A stretch of 64,000 nucleotides of DNA from Pseudomonas sp. HAR-UPW-AIA-41 (GTDB lineage Bacteria; Pseudomonadota; Gammaproteobacteria; Pseudomonadales; Pseudomonadaceae), in contig NZ_NSLB01000003.1 of NCBI RefSeq assembly GCF_002304225.1, forward strand, positions 248,001 to 312,000, in the 5' to 3' direction. The position numbers and the translations under genes were made by a program. Below, piece by piece: positions 49,477 to 59,921 of this stretch (position 1 is its first letter; every line of letters starts with the position of its first letter). The notes under the pieces were generated by a model that did no database searches, was not told the DNA's origin, and saw only the letters and a list, made by a program, of their open reading frames with translations.

Positions 49477-49513
49477 TGTCGCATCACCGCAGCGGCTTGT
49501 CGCCTGTGAACAA
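49477..49513. promoter_or_regulatory. ArgR-type operator upstream of the transporter operon
   Basis: Two TGTCGC direct repeats at 49477-49482 and 49498-49503, exactly 21 bp apart. The second half-site is TGTCGC-N8-AA; the first is TGTCGC-N8-AG. The published Pseudomonas ArgR half-site is TGTCGC-N8-AA-N5, which repeats every 21 bp. It lies about 125-160 bp upstream of the ATPase start. Apart from this, the 49352-49613 gap shows no gene. Confidence 0.7.
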
Positions 49514-49613
49514 ATGACTGCAACTTTTCACGCAGCTAACGAAGAGTGCGCCGACTGCCGGGTCGTAGTTCGGACGAATGCCGGCTTCGCGTACAAAATC
49601 ATCAGGCAATAAA

Positions 49614-49646
49614 AAACCCCAAGGAATTTAACTTCGCTTGGGGTTT
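49614..49646 (-). terminator. tRNA-Phe terminator
   Basis: AAACCCCAAG / CTTGGGGTTT with a 13-base loop and T-run on the leftward strand, 11 bp after the tRNA 3' end. Confidence 0.85.
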
Positions 49647-49657
49647 CTCGGTATTAG

Positions 49658-49733
49658 TGGTGCCCAGGGACGGAATCGAACCGCCGACACGGGGATTTTC
49701 AATCCCCTGCTCTACCGACTGAGCTACCTGGGC
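49658..49733 (-). tRNA. tRNA-Phe (anticodon GAA)
   Basis: 76 nt with encoded CCA. Acceptor stem GCCCAGG / CCTGGGC, anticodon loop TTGAAAA, T loop GGTTCGATTCC. Intact, host. Confidence 0.97.
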
Positions 49734-49809
49734 AACGGGGCGCTATTAAACGGATTTCGCCGGGGGGTGTCAACCTGAATGTGAAAATTTTTTCAGGTGG
49801 GACGGGCGC

Positions 49810-50082
49810 TTACGCGCTCGGCGGGACATAACCCTCGGCCTGGGCGTATTCCTGGCCGGAGAAGAACTTGTCCATTTCCGCCTGGAGGAACTTGCGGTCC
49901 TCGGCGTTCATCATGTTTAGCCGGCGTTCGTTGATCAGCATGGTCTGGTGCTTCTGCCACTCGTCCCAGGCTTTTTTCGAGATGTTGTTGAAGATGTCCT
50001 CCCCTTTGGCGCCCGGGTAGGGCGGGCGGTCGAGGCCGGGGAGTTCTTCGTTGTACTTGCGGCAATTCACGGTGCGGGTCAT
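49810..50082 (-). CDS. yggX: Iron-trafficking / oxidative damage protection protein
   Basis: 90 residues. [22 protein letters not shown] with the conserved Cys, then [16 protein letters not shown], is diagnostic of YggX. It protects iron-sulfur enzymes from oxidation, and overlaps mutY by 4 bp; MutY carries such a cluster, so the pairing makes sense. Confidence 0.96.
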   Translation of the reverse strand: MTRTVNCRKYNEELPGLDRPPYPGAKGEDIFNNISKKAWDEWQKHQTMLINERRLNMMNAEDRKFLQAEMDKFFSGQEYAQAEGYVPPSA

Positions 50083-51146
50083 GACAGCTCTCCAGCAGGC
50101 AATTCGTCAGCGGCGCGCTTGAGCAGTTTCTTCACCGGGGCGGCGAGGCCCAGGCGCGGCGGGCTGGCGAGGTTATACCAGAGCCACTCGCCTTCGGCCA
50201 CGCCGGGGGCGGCCTGCTCGACCATGACCAACCAGGGCTCGATGGCCAGCTGGAAGTGGCTGAAGGTGTGGCTGAGTGGGGCAAGGGCGCGGCGCTCGCC
50301 CAGTTGCAGTTGCCGCTCGGCGGCCAGGGTGTCGATGGCCGCAGGTTCATCCAGCTCCGGCAGGCTCCACAGGCCGCCCCACAATCCGCTCGACGGGCGG
50401 CGATAGAGCAGGACTTCGCCCTGAGTGTTGACCAGCAGCGGCATCAGTGTGCGTTTCTGCGGCAGGGCTTTGCGCGGCTTGGCTTCGGGAAAGGCGGTTT
50501 CCCGGCCGAGCAGGTGTGCGCGACAGCCGGCGCGCACGGGGCACAGAAGGCAGCTGGGCTTGCTGCGGGTGCAGAGGGTGGCGCCCAGGTCCATCATCGC
50601 CTGGGTGTAGTGGTTGACGCGCTCCTGCGGGGTCAGCGTTTCGGCCAGTTGCCACAGCTGCGCGGCGACCTTGGGCTCGCCCGGGTAGCCGGGCTGCGCG
50701 GCATAGCGCGCCAGCACGCGTTTGACGTTGCCATCGAGGATCGGTGCGCGCAGGCCCATGGAAAGACTGGCAATGGCGCCGGCGGTGGAGCGACCGATGC
50801 CGGGCAGCTCGGCCAGTTGCTCGACCGAGCGTGGGAATTCGCCGCCGTGCTCGCTGACCACGATCTGCGCCGCTTTCTGCAGGTTGCGGGCGCGGGTGTA
50901 GTACCCCAGCCCCGTCCACAGGTGCAGCACTTCGTCTTCCGGCGCGGCGGCCAGGTCCTGCACGCTGGGCAGGGCCTGCATGAAGCGGTCGAAGTAGTTC
51001 AGTACGGTGCTGACCTGGGTCTGCTGTAGCATGATTTCCGAGACCCAGACGCGATACGGCGTAATGCCCTGCTGCCAGGGCAGATCCTTGCGGCCGTGCT
51101 GGTCGTACCAGGCCAGCACGGCGCTGTTGAACTGCTCAGGTGTCAT
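50079..51146 (-). CDS. mutY: A/G-specific adenine DNA glycosylase
   Basis: 355 residues. [13 protein letters not shown], the helix-hairpin-helix [12 protein letters not shown] with the catalytic Asp in [10 protein letters not shown], and the iron-sulfur Cys set [17 protein letters not shown] are present. A C-terminal Nudix-like domain reads 8-oxoG. It removes adenine paired with 8-oxoguanine. It overlaps yggX and the AsmA gene by 4 bp on each side. Confidence 0.97.
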   Translation of the reverse strand: MTPEQFNSAVLAWYDQHGRKDLPWQQGITPYRVWVSEIMLQQTQVSTVLNYFDRFMQALPSVQDLAAAPEDEVLHLWTGLGYYTRARNLQKAAQIVVSEHGGEFPRSVEQLAELPGIGRSTAGAIASLSMGLRAPILDGNVKRVLARYAAQPGYPGEPKVAAQLWQLAETLTPQERVNHYTQAMMDLGATLCTRSKPSCLLCPVRAGCRAHLLGRETAFPEAKPRKALPQKRTLMPLLVNTQGEVLLYRRPSSGLWGGLWSLPELDEPAAIDTLAAERQLQLGERRALAPLSHTFSHFQLAIEPWLVMVEQAAPGVAEGEWLWYNLASPPRLGLAAPVKKLLKRAADELPAGELS

Positions 51147-53356
51147 CGGTTGAACAGGCCCTTGAGGGCGTCCTTCAGTTCCGGGCTGACCTTATCGCCG
51201 AGCTTTTCTTCGATCTTCTGGTTGAGGCGGTCGCCGGCCAGTTTGGCGGCGATCTTGCCCAGACCGTCCTTGTCCAGGCGGCAGGCCTTGGCGCCCAGCT
51301 CCAGCGGTCCGCGGCAGAGCAGTGGCCACTGGATGCCGACATAGCGCTCGTTGACCTGGCAGGCCGGGTCCGGCATCTCGCTCTTGTCACCTTCCAGCGT
51401 CACGCCTACGCGGTAATCCAGACCCAGTACGCGCAGGTCGAGGTCGCCCGCGCCGGCAACGCTGACGCCGGGGATGTTGGCCACCAGGTCCGGGTTGTGG
51501 GCGACGCCGTCGTTGAAGATCAGGCTGCCCTTGAGGTTGTGGAACGGTGTGTCCTGGCCGCCGTGGCTGCCGCTCAGGCTCTTCTGGTTGAGCGTGGCGA
51601 TGCCGCGGCAGACCTGCTGTTCCAGATTCGCATCGAGCAGGGCGCCATCCAGCAGCTCGAAGTCGGCCTTGCCGTCGAGGCTGTCGATCAGCGCCTTCTC
51701 GCTGTTGCCCTGGGCGCTCAGCTGGGTGGTGAAGTCGAGCAGGCCGCGCACGGGTGGTTTCTCGCCAAGGGCGCTGAAGACCTTGTCCACCGGCAGGCGC
51801 TGCAGCTGCTTGCGGATCTGCCACTGGGGGATGGCCGGATTGAGGTCGATGCTCGCTTCGCTGTCGAACTGGCCCTGATACAGCTCTCCACGCAGCTCGC
51901 TGAGCTGGAGGATGCCGTGCTGCGCCTGCAGCTTGATCTGCACGGCCTCCAGCGGCAGCTGGCGCAGGGTCAGTTGCTTGGCGGCGATGTCGGCCTGCAG
52001 GTCGAGGGGCTTGAGGCTGTCGACAGGCAGCAGGCGCTTCTCGCTCCAGGCCTGCTGGTTAGGTGCCGCCGGCAGTTCGCTGGTGCCCGCTGTGCCGGCC
52101 TTGGCGAGGGCTTCCTTGACCTGCTGCTGGCGTGCGGCGCTGGCGCTGTCCGCCTGTTTGGCCGGCAGGTAGCGGTCGAGGTTGAGCTGGTCGAGCTTGA
52201 GGTTCAGGCGCAGTGCCTGACGGCTGAAATCGGCGATTTCCAGTTGGCCGCTGGCCTTGGTCTGGTCGAGGCCAAGTTGCAGCTCGTCCAGTTTCAGGTG
52301 CTTGGCCGAGCCGCTCAGTTTGCTGGTCAGCTCGAAGCGCTTGAGGGTTTCCCCGTCCTGCATGGGCGGCAGGCTGACGCCGACGCCGTCGAGGAATTCG
52401 CGCAGGTTGAAGGCGGCAACCGACAGGCCGCCTTCAACCTGCGGTTCCTGGTTGAGGCCGTGCACTTTCAGTTCGCCAATGGCGCGCAACTGATTGGCCG
52501 AGAGCTTCAGGCTGTTCCATTCGGCAACGCCGGCGGCCAGGTCGGCCAGCAGCTGGCCCTGAGCGGCAAAGGTCAGGGTCTTGCCTTTAAAGGGTTCGCC
52601 GGCGGCCTCGCCGTTGAGCTTGAGATCTTCCAGCTGATAACGCTTGAGGGCGCGGTCGAAGCGCAGCTTGGCCTGCAGTTCGGTCTTGGCGCGCACTACC
52701 GGCTGGTTGCTGCCCAGATAGGCGCTGAGTGTCACGGGGATGGGGCTGCCTTCACGGATGGCGCCGGTGGCCAGCTCGACGGCTTCGGCGGTGAACTGCC
52801 GGCCGCTGCGCGCATCCTGATAGTCGAAGCGGGCGTTGCTCAGGGTCAGGCTGTCGATGTCCATGCGCAGCGGACTGGCGCCGTTATTTTCCGCCGTGGC
52901 AGGAGCAGTGTCGGTGTTGTTGGCAGCCGGAGTCTGGCTGGCCGGCGCGGCGGCCGGGCGGCCGATCTGCTCCCAGTTGCCGTGGCCGTCCTTGTCGCGC
53001 TGCAGGGTCAGATTGAGGCCGTCGACACGGATGTCGCTCATCTGCACTTCCTTGCGCAGCAGCGGCAGCACGCGCACCGACAGACCGAGCAGGCGCAGGT
53101 CGGCGAAAGGCTTGTCCGGAGTGCTGGCGCTGGCCAGGGTGGTGTCGGTCAGTTCCAGGCCGAGCCAGGGGAACAGGCTCCAGCCGATATCACCGCGGAT
53201 CGACAGCTCCAGATTGGCCTTGTCCCGCGCCAGCTGCTGGATCTCGTCCTTGTAGTCGTTGGGATCGAACAGGTGGGTCAGGGCAAAGCCCAGCGCCGCC
53301 AGGATCAGCAAGATTCCCAGGAGTAGCAGGCCGAGGATTTTGCCGAGTGATTTCAT
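51143..53356 (-). CDS. asmA: AsmA family envelope protein
   Basis: 737 residues. An N-terminal membrane anchor ([20 protein letters not shown]) is followed by the AsmA start [23 protein letters not shown], a long beta-rich periplasmic body, an Ala/Thr/Gln linker near residue 150, and the C-terminal AsmA_2 part. The family is linked to phospholipid transport and outer-membrane assembly. First gene of the asmA-mutY-yggX unit. Confidence 0.9.
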   Translation of the reverse strand: MKSLGKILGLLLLGILLILAALGFALTHLFDPNDYKDEIQQLARDKANLELSIRGDIGWSLFPWLGLELTDTTLASASTPDKPFADLRLLGLSVRVLPLLRKEVQMSDIRVDGLNLTLQRDKDGHGNWEQIGRPAAAPASQTPAANNTDTAPATAENNGASPLRMDIDSLTLSNARFDYQDARSGRQFTAEAVELATGAIREGSPIPVTLSAYLGSNQPVVRAKTELQAKLRFDRALKRYQLEDLKLNGEAAGEPFKGKTLTFAAQGQLLADLAAGVAEWNSLKLSANQLRAIGELKVHGLNQEPQVEGGLSVAAFNLREFLDGVGVSLPPMQDGETLKRFELTSKLSGSAKHLKLDELQLGLDQTKASGQLEIADFSRQALRLNLKLDQLNLDRYLPAKQADSASAARQQQVKEALAKAGTAGTSELPAAPNQQAWSEKRLLPVDSLKPLDLQADIAAKQLTLRQLPLEAVQIKLQAQHGILQLSELRGELYQGQFDSEASIDLNPAIPQWQIRKQLQRLPVDKVFSALGEKPPVRGLLDFTTQLSAQGNSEKALIDSLDGKADFELLDGALLDANLEQQVCRGIATLNQKSLSGSHGGQDTPFHNLKGSLIFNDGVAHNPDLVANIPGVSVAGAGDLDLRVLGLDYRVGVTLEGDKSEMPDPACQVNERYVGIQWPLLCRGPLELGAKACRLDKDGLGKIAAKLAGDRLNQKIEEKLGDKVSPELKDALKGLFNR

Positions 53357-53428
53357 GGACCGTTCCTTAGGTGCTGTATGAAAGGTGCGAGTGCGCGGTG
53401 ATTGTCGGGCGAGTATACCTGCGCGCCT

Positions 53429-54550
53429 TCAGAGCAGGCGGGCAATGCGCTCGGCGATGGCCAGGCTGGCGGTCAGCCCCGGTGACTCGATGCCGAACAG
53501 GTTGATCAGGCCGCTCAGGCCGTGCTCGTGTTGGCTTTGGATAACGAAGTCGGCGGCCGGTTCCCCGGGGCCTGAGAGTTTCGGCCGTACGCCGCTGTAG
53601 GCCGGCTGCAGGCGGTCGGGATCGAGGCCCGGGAAGTATCGCGAGATGGCGCGGGCGAACGTCGGGCGCAGCTGCTCGTCGACCTGGTAGTCGATCTGCT
53701 CCAGGTAATGCACATCCGGGCCGAAGCGCAGCTGGCCTGCGAGGTCCAGGGTGGCGTGGATGCCCAGTCCGGCGGTATTGGCCTCGGGCATCGGGTAGAT
53801 CAGCTGCTGGAACGGGCTGCGCCCGCGATAGCTGAAGTAGCGGCCCTGACACAGTTGCAGGCGCGGGATCAGCGCAGTATTCAGGCCTTCGGTGTGCTCG
53901 GCCAGTGTCTGGGCGAAAAGGCCGGCGGCGTTGATCACCCAGTCCGCCGAGAGGCTGAAGGCCTCGCCCTGGCTATGGCCATGCGCCAGCCAGTGACCGT
54001 TCTGGCGCTGCAGTCGATCGACGCGGCTGTGCAGAATCAGCTCGGCGCCGCGTTGCTCGGCGACACCCAGCAGCGATTGCAGGTAGGCGTGACTGTCGAG
54101 GATGCCGGTGTCCGGCGAATGCAGGGCGGCGATGCCGCGCAGGGCAGGCTCGCGGCGGACCAGATGGGCGCTGTCAAGTGTGGGCAGTTCGGGCAGGCCG
54201 CACGCCTTGGCATTGGCCTGCAGGCTTTCCAGTTTGCCGAGTTCCTCCGGCGCAACGGCCACCAGCAGCTTGCCGATACGCCGGTGGCCGACCTGATGCT
54301 GCGCGCACCAGGCGTACAGGCGCTCGCGGCCTTCCCGGCAGAGTTCGGCCTTGAGCGAGCCGGGTGGGTAGTAGAGGCCGGCGTGGATGACTTCGGAGTT
54401 GCGGCTGGAGGTGTGGCTGCCGATCAGCCCTTCGCGCTCCAGGATCAGGACGCGCCTGCCCGTTTGCGCCAGACGTGCGGCGCAGGCCAGACCAAGGGCG
54501 CCGGCGCCTATGATGAGGATGTCGTAGTGCGGTTGGTCGCGATCAGCCAT
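53429..54550 (-). CDS. FAD-dependent oxidoreductase (LhgO-like)
   Basis: 373 residues. The dinucleotide site IIGAGALGLACAARLAQTGRRVLILER is followed by SRNSEVIHAGLYYPPGSLK, the pattern of L-2-hydroxyglutarate oxidase-like proteins; the C-terminal YSGVRPKLSGPG region is also typical. It may oxidise a 2-hydroxy acid; the exact substrate is not settled by sequence. Confidence 0.85.
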   Translation of the reverse strand: MADRDQPHYDILIIGAGALGLACAARLAQTGRRVLILEREGLIGSHTSSRNSEVIHAGLYYPPGSLKAELCREGRERLYAWCAQHQVGHRRIGKLLVAVAPEELGKLESLQANAKACGLPELPTLDSAHLVRREPALRGIAALHSPDTGILDSHAYLQSLLGVAEQRGAELILHSRVDRLQRQNGHWLAHGHSQGEAFSLSADWVINAAGLFAQTLAEHTEGLNTALIPRLQLCQGRYFSYRGRSPFQQLIYPMPEANTAGLGIHATLDLAGQLRFGPDVHYLEQIDYQVDEQLRPTFARAISRYFPGLDPDRLQPAYSGVRPKLSGPGEPAADFVIQSQHEHGLSGLINLFGIESPGLTASLAIAERIARLL

Positions 54551-54645
54551 GGCGTATCCGGTGCGGTACTTTGGCAGGTACGGCCATCCCGGTGCCCGGG
54601 TGTGCCGGTTAGGCTAGCGAGCATAACAAGAATGCTGAGGTGTCC

Positions 54646-55875
54646 ATGAACGTCGCCATCCTGGCGTTTCCCCTGTACGTGCTGCTGATGCTGCTGGAGC
54701 TGGCCTATGAGCGTGTCAGCGGACGGCACACCTGGCGTCTGGCGGACAGTGCCACCAGTATCAACACCGCCGTGCTGCGCGTGCTGCTGGAAGGGCCGCT
54801 GCGTCTGTTGCTGATCATTCCCTATGCCTGGCTGTACGAGCACGCGCGGCTGTGGACGCTCGACCCGACGCAGCCCTGGGTCTGGGTGCTCGGTTTTGTC
54901 GCGGTGGACCTGTGCTTCTACTGGGCGCACCGCAGCCTGCATCGCTACAACCTGCTGTGGGGTGCGCACCAGCCGCATCACTCCAGCGAGGACTTCAATC
55001 TGTCCACGGCGCTGCGCAAGGGCGCCTTTCAGACGGCCTTCGACTGGCCGTTCTACCTGCCGCTGGCGCTGCTGGGTCTGCCGCTGCCGCTGTTCCTGCT
55101 GCTGCTCGGCATTCAGCTGGCCTACCAGTTTTGGATTCATACCCAGCACATCGAACGCATGGGCTGGCTGGAAAAACTCATCGTCACGCCGAGTCATCAC
55201 CGAGTGCACCACGGCCAGAACGACTGCTACATCGACAGGAATCACGGTGGCGTGTTCATCGTCTGGGACAAGCTGTTCGGTACCTTTGCCGAGGAAGTCG
55301 AGCCGGTGCGTTATGGCGTGACCACGCCGGTGCGTACCTTCGACGCCATCGCCCTGCAGTTTTCTTGGTGGCGTCTGCTCTGGGCCGATGCCGTGGCCAC
55401 GCATAGTTGGTGGGACAAGCTGCGCCTGTGGTGGATGCCGACCGGCTGGCGCCCGGAGGATGTGCGCCAGCAACCATGGCCGAAGATGGGCGCGGACAAG
55501 TTTGCCGAGGCGACGCCGGCCGGCCTCAAGGCCTATGCTCTGGTCCAGTTCCTGTTGCTCAACGGCATGGCGCTGGCCTTTCTCGCCAGCGTCAGGCAGG
55601 CGGCGCTGTGGCAGGCGGTGTTGCTGGCGCTGGCTGTACTGGGCACCTGTGTCAGTCTGGGCGCGCTGTTCGAGGGGCGTGCGCGCCTCTGGTGGCTGGA
55701 GCGGCTGCGCCTGTTCGCGCTGCTGGTTCTGCTCGCGCTGTGGGGGCTGTGGCTGGCGCCCGCGCAGTGGCCGCTGGCGCTGGCTATGGCAGCTGTGCCG
55801 CTGGCCTGTCTGCTGTGGCTGTGGCGCCTGTCGGGCCGGCATGACGGCGCAGCTTCTGCGCTATTGCGCCGATAG
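54646..55875 (+). CDS. Sterol desaturase-family (fatty acid hydroxylase fold) membrane protein
   Basis: 409 residues from ATG at 54646 with GAGG five bases upstream. Iron-binding His clusters HRSLH, HQPHH, and HHRVHH are in place among four membrane helices; a further C-terminal helical membrane domain (about 290-400) is present. The enzyme class hydroxylates or desaturates lipids with a di-iron centre; substrate unknown. Confidence 0.85.
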   Translation: MNVAILAFPLYVLLMLLELAYERVSGRHTWRLADSATSINTAVLRVLLEGPLRLLLIIPYAWLYEHARLWTLDPTQPWVWVLGFVAVDLCFYWAHRSLHRYNLLWGAHQPHHSSEDFNLSTALRKGAFQTAFDWPFYLPLALLGLPLPLFLLLLGIQLAYQFWIHTQHIERMGWLEKLIVTPSHHRVHHGQNDCYIDRNHGGVFIVWDKLFGTFAEEVEPVRYGVTTPVRTFDAIALQFSWWRLLWADAVATHSWWDKLRLWWMPTGWRPEDVRQQPWPKMGADKFAEATPAGLKAYALVQFLLLNGMALAFLASVRQAALWQAVLLALAVLGTCVSLGALFEGRARLWWLERLRLFALLVLLALWGLWLAPAQWPLALAMAAVPLACLLWLWRLSGRHDGAASALLRR

Positions 55876-55921
55876 CACGCCATCCGCCTGCTTGCGGTAG
55901 CCGTCAACTGGCCGCAACGCC

Positions 55922-55927
55922 TATAAT
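55922..55927 (+). promoter_or_regulatory. Perfect -10 box (TATAAT) upstream of hisB
   Basis: TATAAT at 55922-55927, 37 bp before the hisB ATG. No good -35 at 17 bp; the promoter may be activator-assisted. Confidence 0.55.
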
Positions 55928-55963
55928 GCCGGCCTTTTCCGCAAGCATTTTCGGGAGCTGGTG

Positions 55964-56557
55964 ATGGCCGAACGTACGGCATCCGTCGAGCGCAACACCC
56001 TGGAGACCCAGGTCAAGGTCTCGATCAATCTGGATGGCACTGGCAAGGCCAGGTTCGATATTGGCGTGCCCTTCCTCGAGCACATGCTCGACCAGATCGC
56101 CCGCCACGGCCTGATCGACCTGGACATCCAGTGCAAGGGTGACCTGCACATCGACGACCACCACACAGTGGAAGACGTCGGCATCACCCTCGGCCAGGCT
56201 TTCGCCAAGGCCGTCGGCGACAAGAAGGGCATGACCCGTTACGGCCACTCCTACGTGCCGCTGGACGAAGCCCTGTCGCGCGTGGTGATCGACTTCTCCG
56301 GCCGCCCCGGTCTGCAGATGCACGTGCCCTTCACCCGTGCGGTGGTCGGCGGCTTCGACGTGGACCTGTTCCAGGAGTTCTTCCAGGGCTTCGTCAACCA
56401 CGCCCTGGTGACCCTGCACATCGACAACCTGCGCGGGCACAACACCCACCACCAGATCGAGACGGTGTTCAAGGCCTTCGGCCGCGCCCTGCGCATGGCC
56501 TGCGAGCTGGATCCGCGCATGGCCGGGCAGATGCCGTCGACCAAGGGTTGCCTGTAA
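55964..56557 (+). CDS. hisB: Imidazoleglycerol-phosphate dehydratase
   Basis: 197 residues, the monofunctional length. Manganese-binding motifs [10 protein letters not shown] and GHNTHHQIE are intact. It performs the sixth step of histidine synthesis. GGGAG upstream supports ATG at 55964. The hisH start follows directly. Confidence 0.97.
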   Translation: MAERTASVERNTLETQVKVSINLDGTGKARFDIGVPFLEHMLDQIARHGLIDLDIQCKGDLHIDDHHTVEDVGITLGQAFAKAVGDKKGMTRYGHSYVPLDEALSRVVIDFSGRPGLQMHVPFTRAVVGGFDVDLFQEFFQGFVNHALVTLHIDNLRGHNTHHQIETVFKAFGRALRMACELDPRMAGQMPSTKGCL

Positions 56558-57196
56558 ATGCAGACGGTTGCAGTAATCGACTATGGCATGGGCAACCTGC
56601 ACTCGGTGGCCAAGGCTCTCGAGCATGTGGGTGCCGGCAAGGTACTGGTGACCAGTGACGCCGCGGTGATCCGCGAGGCTGACCGCGTGGTGTTCCCCGG
56701 TGTCGGTGCGATCCGCGACTGCATGGCCGAGATCAGGCGCCTGGGCTTCGACAGCCTGGTACGTGAGGTCAGTCAGGACCGCCCCTTCCTCGGTATCTGC
56801 GTCGGCATGCAGGCGCTGCTGGAGCACAGCGAGGAGAACGATGGTGTCGACTGCATCAGCCTGTTCCCCGGCAAGGTGCGCTTCTTCGGCAAGGATCTGG
56901 TCGAGGACGGCGAGCACCTGAAGGTGCCGCACATGGGGTGGAACGAAGTCGAGCAGGTGATCGATCACCCGCTCTGGCACGACATTCCGAACCGCGCCCG
57001 TTTCTACTTCGTGCACAGCTACTACATCGAGGCCGGCAACCCGGCCCAGGTGGTTGGTCGTGGCCACTACGGCAAGGACTTCGCCGCGGCGCTGGCCGAA
57101 GGCTCGAAGTTCGCCGTGCAGTTCCACCCGGAAAAGAGCCATACCCATGGCCTGCAGCTGCTGCAGAATTTCATCGGCTGGAATGGCCGTGCGTAA
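56558..57196 (+). CDS. hisH: Imidazole glycerol phosphate synthase, glutamine amidotransferase subunit
   Basis: 212 residues. Nucleophile Cys in [17 protein letters not shown], His-Glu pair in [11 protein letters not shown]-terminal [10 protein letters not shown]. Supplies ammonia to HisF. Confidence 0.97.
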   Translation: MQTVAVIDYGMGNLHSVAKALEHVGAGKVLVTSDAAVIREADRVVFPGVGAIRDCMAEIRRLGFDSLVREVSQDRPFLGICVGMQALLEHSEENDGVDCISLFPGKVRFFGKDLVEDGEHLKVPHMGWNEVEQVIDHPLWHDIPNRARFYFVHSYYIEAGNPAQVVGRGHYGKDFAAALAEGSKFAVQFHPEKSHTHGLQLLQNFIGWNGRA

Positions 57197-57454
57197 ATGA
57201 CCCGGGGCAAGAGAGTGCCGCCGCTGGAGCTCGAAGGGGCCCAGCAGCAGGCCGCGCTGCAGGCACTGGGGCGCTTTCTGGACGATCGCTTCGAGCTCGA
57301 GCTGGGCTCATTCGAAGTGCAGGAAGTGCTCGATCTGATCAGTCGCGAGATTGCCCCGCATTACTACAACAAGGCGATTTCCGATGTGCAGGCGGTGCTG
57401 TCCGACCGCTTTGCCAGTATCGAAAGCGACTTGTGGGCGCTCGAGAAGAGCTGA
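57197..57454 (+). CDS. DUF2164 protein within the his operon
   Basis: 85 residues. AALQALGRFLDDRFELELGSFEVQEVLDLI, then HYYNKAISDVQAVLSDRF, matches DUF2164. It starts directly after the hisH stop and is commonly embedded between hisH and hisA in pseudomonads; function unknown. Confidence 0.9.
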   Translation: MTRGKRVPPLELEGAQQQAALQALGRFLDDRFELELGSFEVQEVLDLISREIAPHYYNKAISDVQAVLSDRFASIESDLWALEKS

Positions 57455-57492
57455 CCTTTCACCGATTCTAAAGACTTGAGCAGGTTCAACCG

Positions 57493-58230
57493 ATGCTGAT
57501 TATCCCCGCTATCGATCTCAAGGACGGCGCCTGCGTGCGTCTGCGCCAGGGCCGCATGGAAGACTCCACGGTGTTCTCCGATGACCCGGTGAGCATGGCC
57601 GCCAAGTGGGTCGAGGGCGGCTGCCGCCGTCTGCACCTGGTCGACCTGAACGGCGCCTTTGAAGGTCAGCCGGTCAATGGCGAGGTGGTCACTGCGATCG
57701 CCAAGCGCTACCCGAACCTGCCGATCCAGATCGGCGGCGGCATCCGTACCCTGGAAACCATCGAGCACTACGTCAAAGCCGGCGTCAGCTACGTGATCAT
57801 CGGCACCAAGGCTGTTAAAGAGCCCGAGTTCGTGGCCGAGGCCTGCAAGGCCTTTCCGGGCAAGGTGATCGTCGGCCTGGATGCCAAAGACGGCTTCGTT
57901 GCCACCGACGGCTGGGCCGAGGTGTCGAGCGTGCAGGCCACTGATCTGGCCAAGCGTTTCGAGGCTGACGGTGTGTCGGCCATCGTTTACACCGATATCG
58001 CCAAAGACGGCATGATGCAGGGCTGTAACGTCGAGGCCACCGCGGCTCTGGCGGCGGCCAGCAAGATTCCGGTGATCGCCTCCGGCGGTATCCACAACCT
58101 CGGCGATGTCGAGAAGCTGCTGCTGGCCCGTTCGCCCGGCATCATCGGCGCCATCACCGGCCGTGCCATCTATGAAGGCACGCTGGATGTCGCCGAGGCG
58201 CAAGCCTTCTGCGATTCCTTCAAAGGCTGA
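57493..58230 (+). CDS. hisA: Phosphoribosylformimino-AICAR ribotide isomerase
   Basis: 245 residues. [18 protein letters not shown] with the catalytic Asp, [11 protein letters not shown], and [13 protein letters not shown] are the beta-barrel signatures. Fourth step of histidine synthesis. Confidence 0.97.
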   Translation: MLIIPAIDLKDGACVRLRQGRMEDSTVFSDDPVSMAAKWVEGGCRRLHLVDLNGAFEGQPVNGEVVTAIAKRYPNLPIQIGGGIRTLETIEHYVKAGVSYVIIGTKAVKEPEFVAEACKAFPGKVIVGLDAKDGFVATDGWAEVSSVQATDLAKRFEADGVSAIVYTDIAKDGMMQGCNVEATAALAAASKIPVIASGGIHNLGDVEKLLLARSPGIIGAITGRAIYEGTLDVAEAQAFCDSFKG

Positions 58231-58241
58231 GGACTGCTGAG

Positions 58242-59000
58242 ATGGCGCTGGCTAAACGTATTATTCCCTGCCTCGACGTGGACAATGGCCGCGTGGTCAA
58301 GGGCGTGCAGTTCGAGAACATCCGCGATGCCGGAGATCCCGTCGAAATTGCCCGTCGCTACGACGAGCAGGGTGCCGACGAGATTACCTTCCTCGATATC
58401 ACCGCCAGCGTCGACGGCCGCGACACCACCCTGCACACGGTGGAACGTATGGCCAGTCAGGTGTTCATCCCGCTCACCGTAGGTGGCGGCGTGCGCACCG
58501 TGCAGGACATCCGCAACCTGCTCAATGCCGGTGCCGACAAGGTGTCCATCAACACGGCTGCTGTCTTTACCCCCGAGTTTGTCGGCGAGGCCGCTGCGCG
58601 TTTCGGTTCGCAGTGCATCGTCGTCGCCATCGACGCCAAGAAAGTCGCTCCGGGACGCTGGGAAATCTTCACTCATGGCGGGCGCAAGCCGACCGGGCTG
58701 GATGCGGTGCTCTGGGCGAAGAAGATGGAGGACCTCGGCGCAGGTGAGATCCTCCTGACCAGCATGGACCAGGACGGCGTGAAGAGTGGCTACGACCTCG
58801 GTGTAACCCGCGCCATCAGTGAGGCAGTCGGTATTCCGGTGATCGCCTCGGGCGGCGTCGGCAATCTGGAGCACCTGGCTGCCGGCATCCTCGATGGCAA
58901 GGCCGATGCGGTGCTGGCGGCGAGCATTTTCCACTTTGGTGAATACACCGTGCCCGAGGCCAAGGCGTATCTGGCATCGCGCGGCATTGTGGTGCGCTAA
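58242..59000 (+). CDS. hisF: Imidazole glycerol phosphate synthase, cyclase subunit
   Basis: 252 residues. [32 protein letters not shown], and [12 protein letters not shown] carry both catalytic Asp and phosphate sites. It works with HisH. Ends 32 bp before the terminator. Confidence 0.97.
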   Translation: MALAKRIIPCLDVDNGRVVKGVQFENIRDAGDPVEIARRYDEQGADEITFLDITASVDGRDTTLHTVERMASQVFIPLTVGGGVRTVQDIRNLLNAGADKVSINTAAVFTPEFVGEAAARFGSQCIVVAIDAKKVAPGRWEIFTHGGRKPTGLDAVLWAKKMEDLGAGEILLTSMDQDGVKSGYDLGVTRAISEAVGIPVIASGGVGNLEHLAAGILDGKADAVLAASIFHFGEYTVPEAKAYLASRGIVVR

Positions 59001-59031
59001 CGCGACGTCTGCGACCTGGTCGAAAGCGACA

Positions 59032-59055
59032 GTGAGCCTAGTCTGCTAGGCTCAC
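59032..59055 (+). terminator. Terminator of the his operon
   Basis: Perfect 10-bp stem GTGAGCCTAG / CTAGGCTCAC with TCTG loop, followed by GACCGTTTTAT. Confidence 0.8.
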
Positions 59056-59090
59056 GACCGTTTTATCGTTTCTGGATAAAGGACAACGCC

Positions 59091-59849
59091 ATGCGCAAAT
59101 CCCTGTGGTTATCCTGCTTTATCGCCTGTCTGGCTCTGGCCGGAGTGGCGCGCGCCGAGTTGCCGGCGGGTTATCAAGTGGTCTTGCTGACCGAGAACTT
59201 CCCGCCCTACAACTTTGCAGAGAGTGGCAAGAATTTCGCCCGTGACGAAGGTATTCGGGGTATCGCGGCTGATGTGGTGCGCGAGATGTTCAAGCGCGCC
59301 GGTGTGCCGTATCACCTGACCCTGCGCTTTCCCTGGGACCGTATCTACAAGCTGGCGCTGGAAAAGCCCAATCACGGTGTGTTCGTTACGGCGCGACTGC
59401 CCGAGCGCGAGGAGCTGTTCAAGTGGGTGGGGCCGATCGGTCCGGATGACTGGGTGCTGCTGGCCAAGGCTGACACGAGCATCAGCCTGACGACGCTGGA
59501 GGAGGCCAAGGCCTACCGTGTCGGCGCGTACAAGGGCGACGCCATCGAGGCATTCCTGCAGCAGAAAGGCCTCACGGCGGACAGCGTACTGAACGACATT
59601 GAGAACGCCAATCGTCTGAACAAAGGGCAGATCGATCTGTGGGCGACTGGTGACCCAGCCGGTCGCTATCTGGCCAAACAGGCCGGGGTAAGTGATCTGA
59701 AGACAGTTTTGCGTTTCAATCAGGCTGAATTGTTTTTGGCACTTAACAAGGAAACTCCAGACGAAGTGGTGCAGAAGCTGCAGGCCACGCTGGATCAGAT
59801 GCGTCAGGAAGGCTTTGTCGATAAGGCGATCAACAGCTACCTCCAGTAA
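59091..59849 (+). CDS. Periplasmic substrate-binding-like protein (family 3)
   Basis: 252 residues. The signal peptide (LWLSCFIACLALAGVARA) is followed by VVLLTENFPPYNFAESGKNF and GIAADVVREMFKRAG, which differ from true amino-acid receptors and fit the single periplasmic family-3 proteins with no transporter nearby. Ligand unknown. Confidence 0.85.
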   Translation: MRKSLWLSCFIACLALAGVARAELPAGYQVVLLTENFPPYNFAESGKNFARDEGIRGIAADVVREMFKRAGVPYHLTLRFPWDRIYKLALEKPNHGVFVTARLPEREELFKWVGPIGPDDWVLLAKADTSISLTTLEEAKAYRVGAYKGDAIEAFLQQKGLTADSVLNDIENANRLNKGQIDLWATGDPAGRYLAKQAGVSDLKTVLRFNQAELFLALNKETPDEVVQKLQATLDQMRQEGFVDKAINSYLQ

Positions 59850-59860
59850 TGCAGGGCAAT

Positions 59861-59888
59861 AAAAAACCGGGCCATGGCCCGGTTTTTT
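59861..59888. terminator. Bidirectional terminator between binding protein and ctpA
   Basis: AAAAAACCGGGCC / GGCCCGGTTTTTT with an AT loop. Serves both convergent genes. Confidence 0.92.
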
Positions 59889-59921
59889 ATTGCCTGCCGA
59901 TTGCCTGCCGATTGCCTAGCG
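59889..59921. repeat. Three tandem 11-mers ATTGCCTGCCG
   Basis: Copies at 59889, 59900 and a variant ATTGCCTAGCG at 59911 that includes the ctpA stop. Probably slippage duplication. Confidence 0.75.

Noticed and set aside
51140..53326. Long plus-strand open frame opposite the AsmA gene
   Set aside because: Antisense shadow with repetitive Gln/Val/Ala/Leu composition; the minus-strand frame has a signal anchor and family layout.
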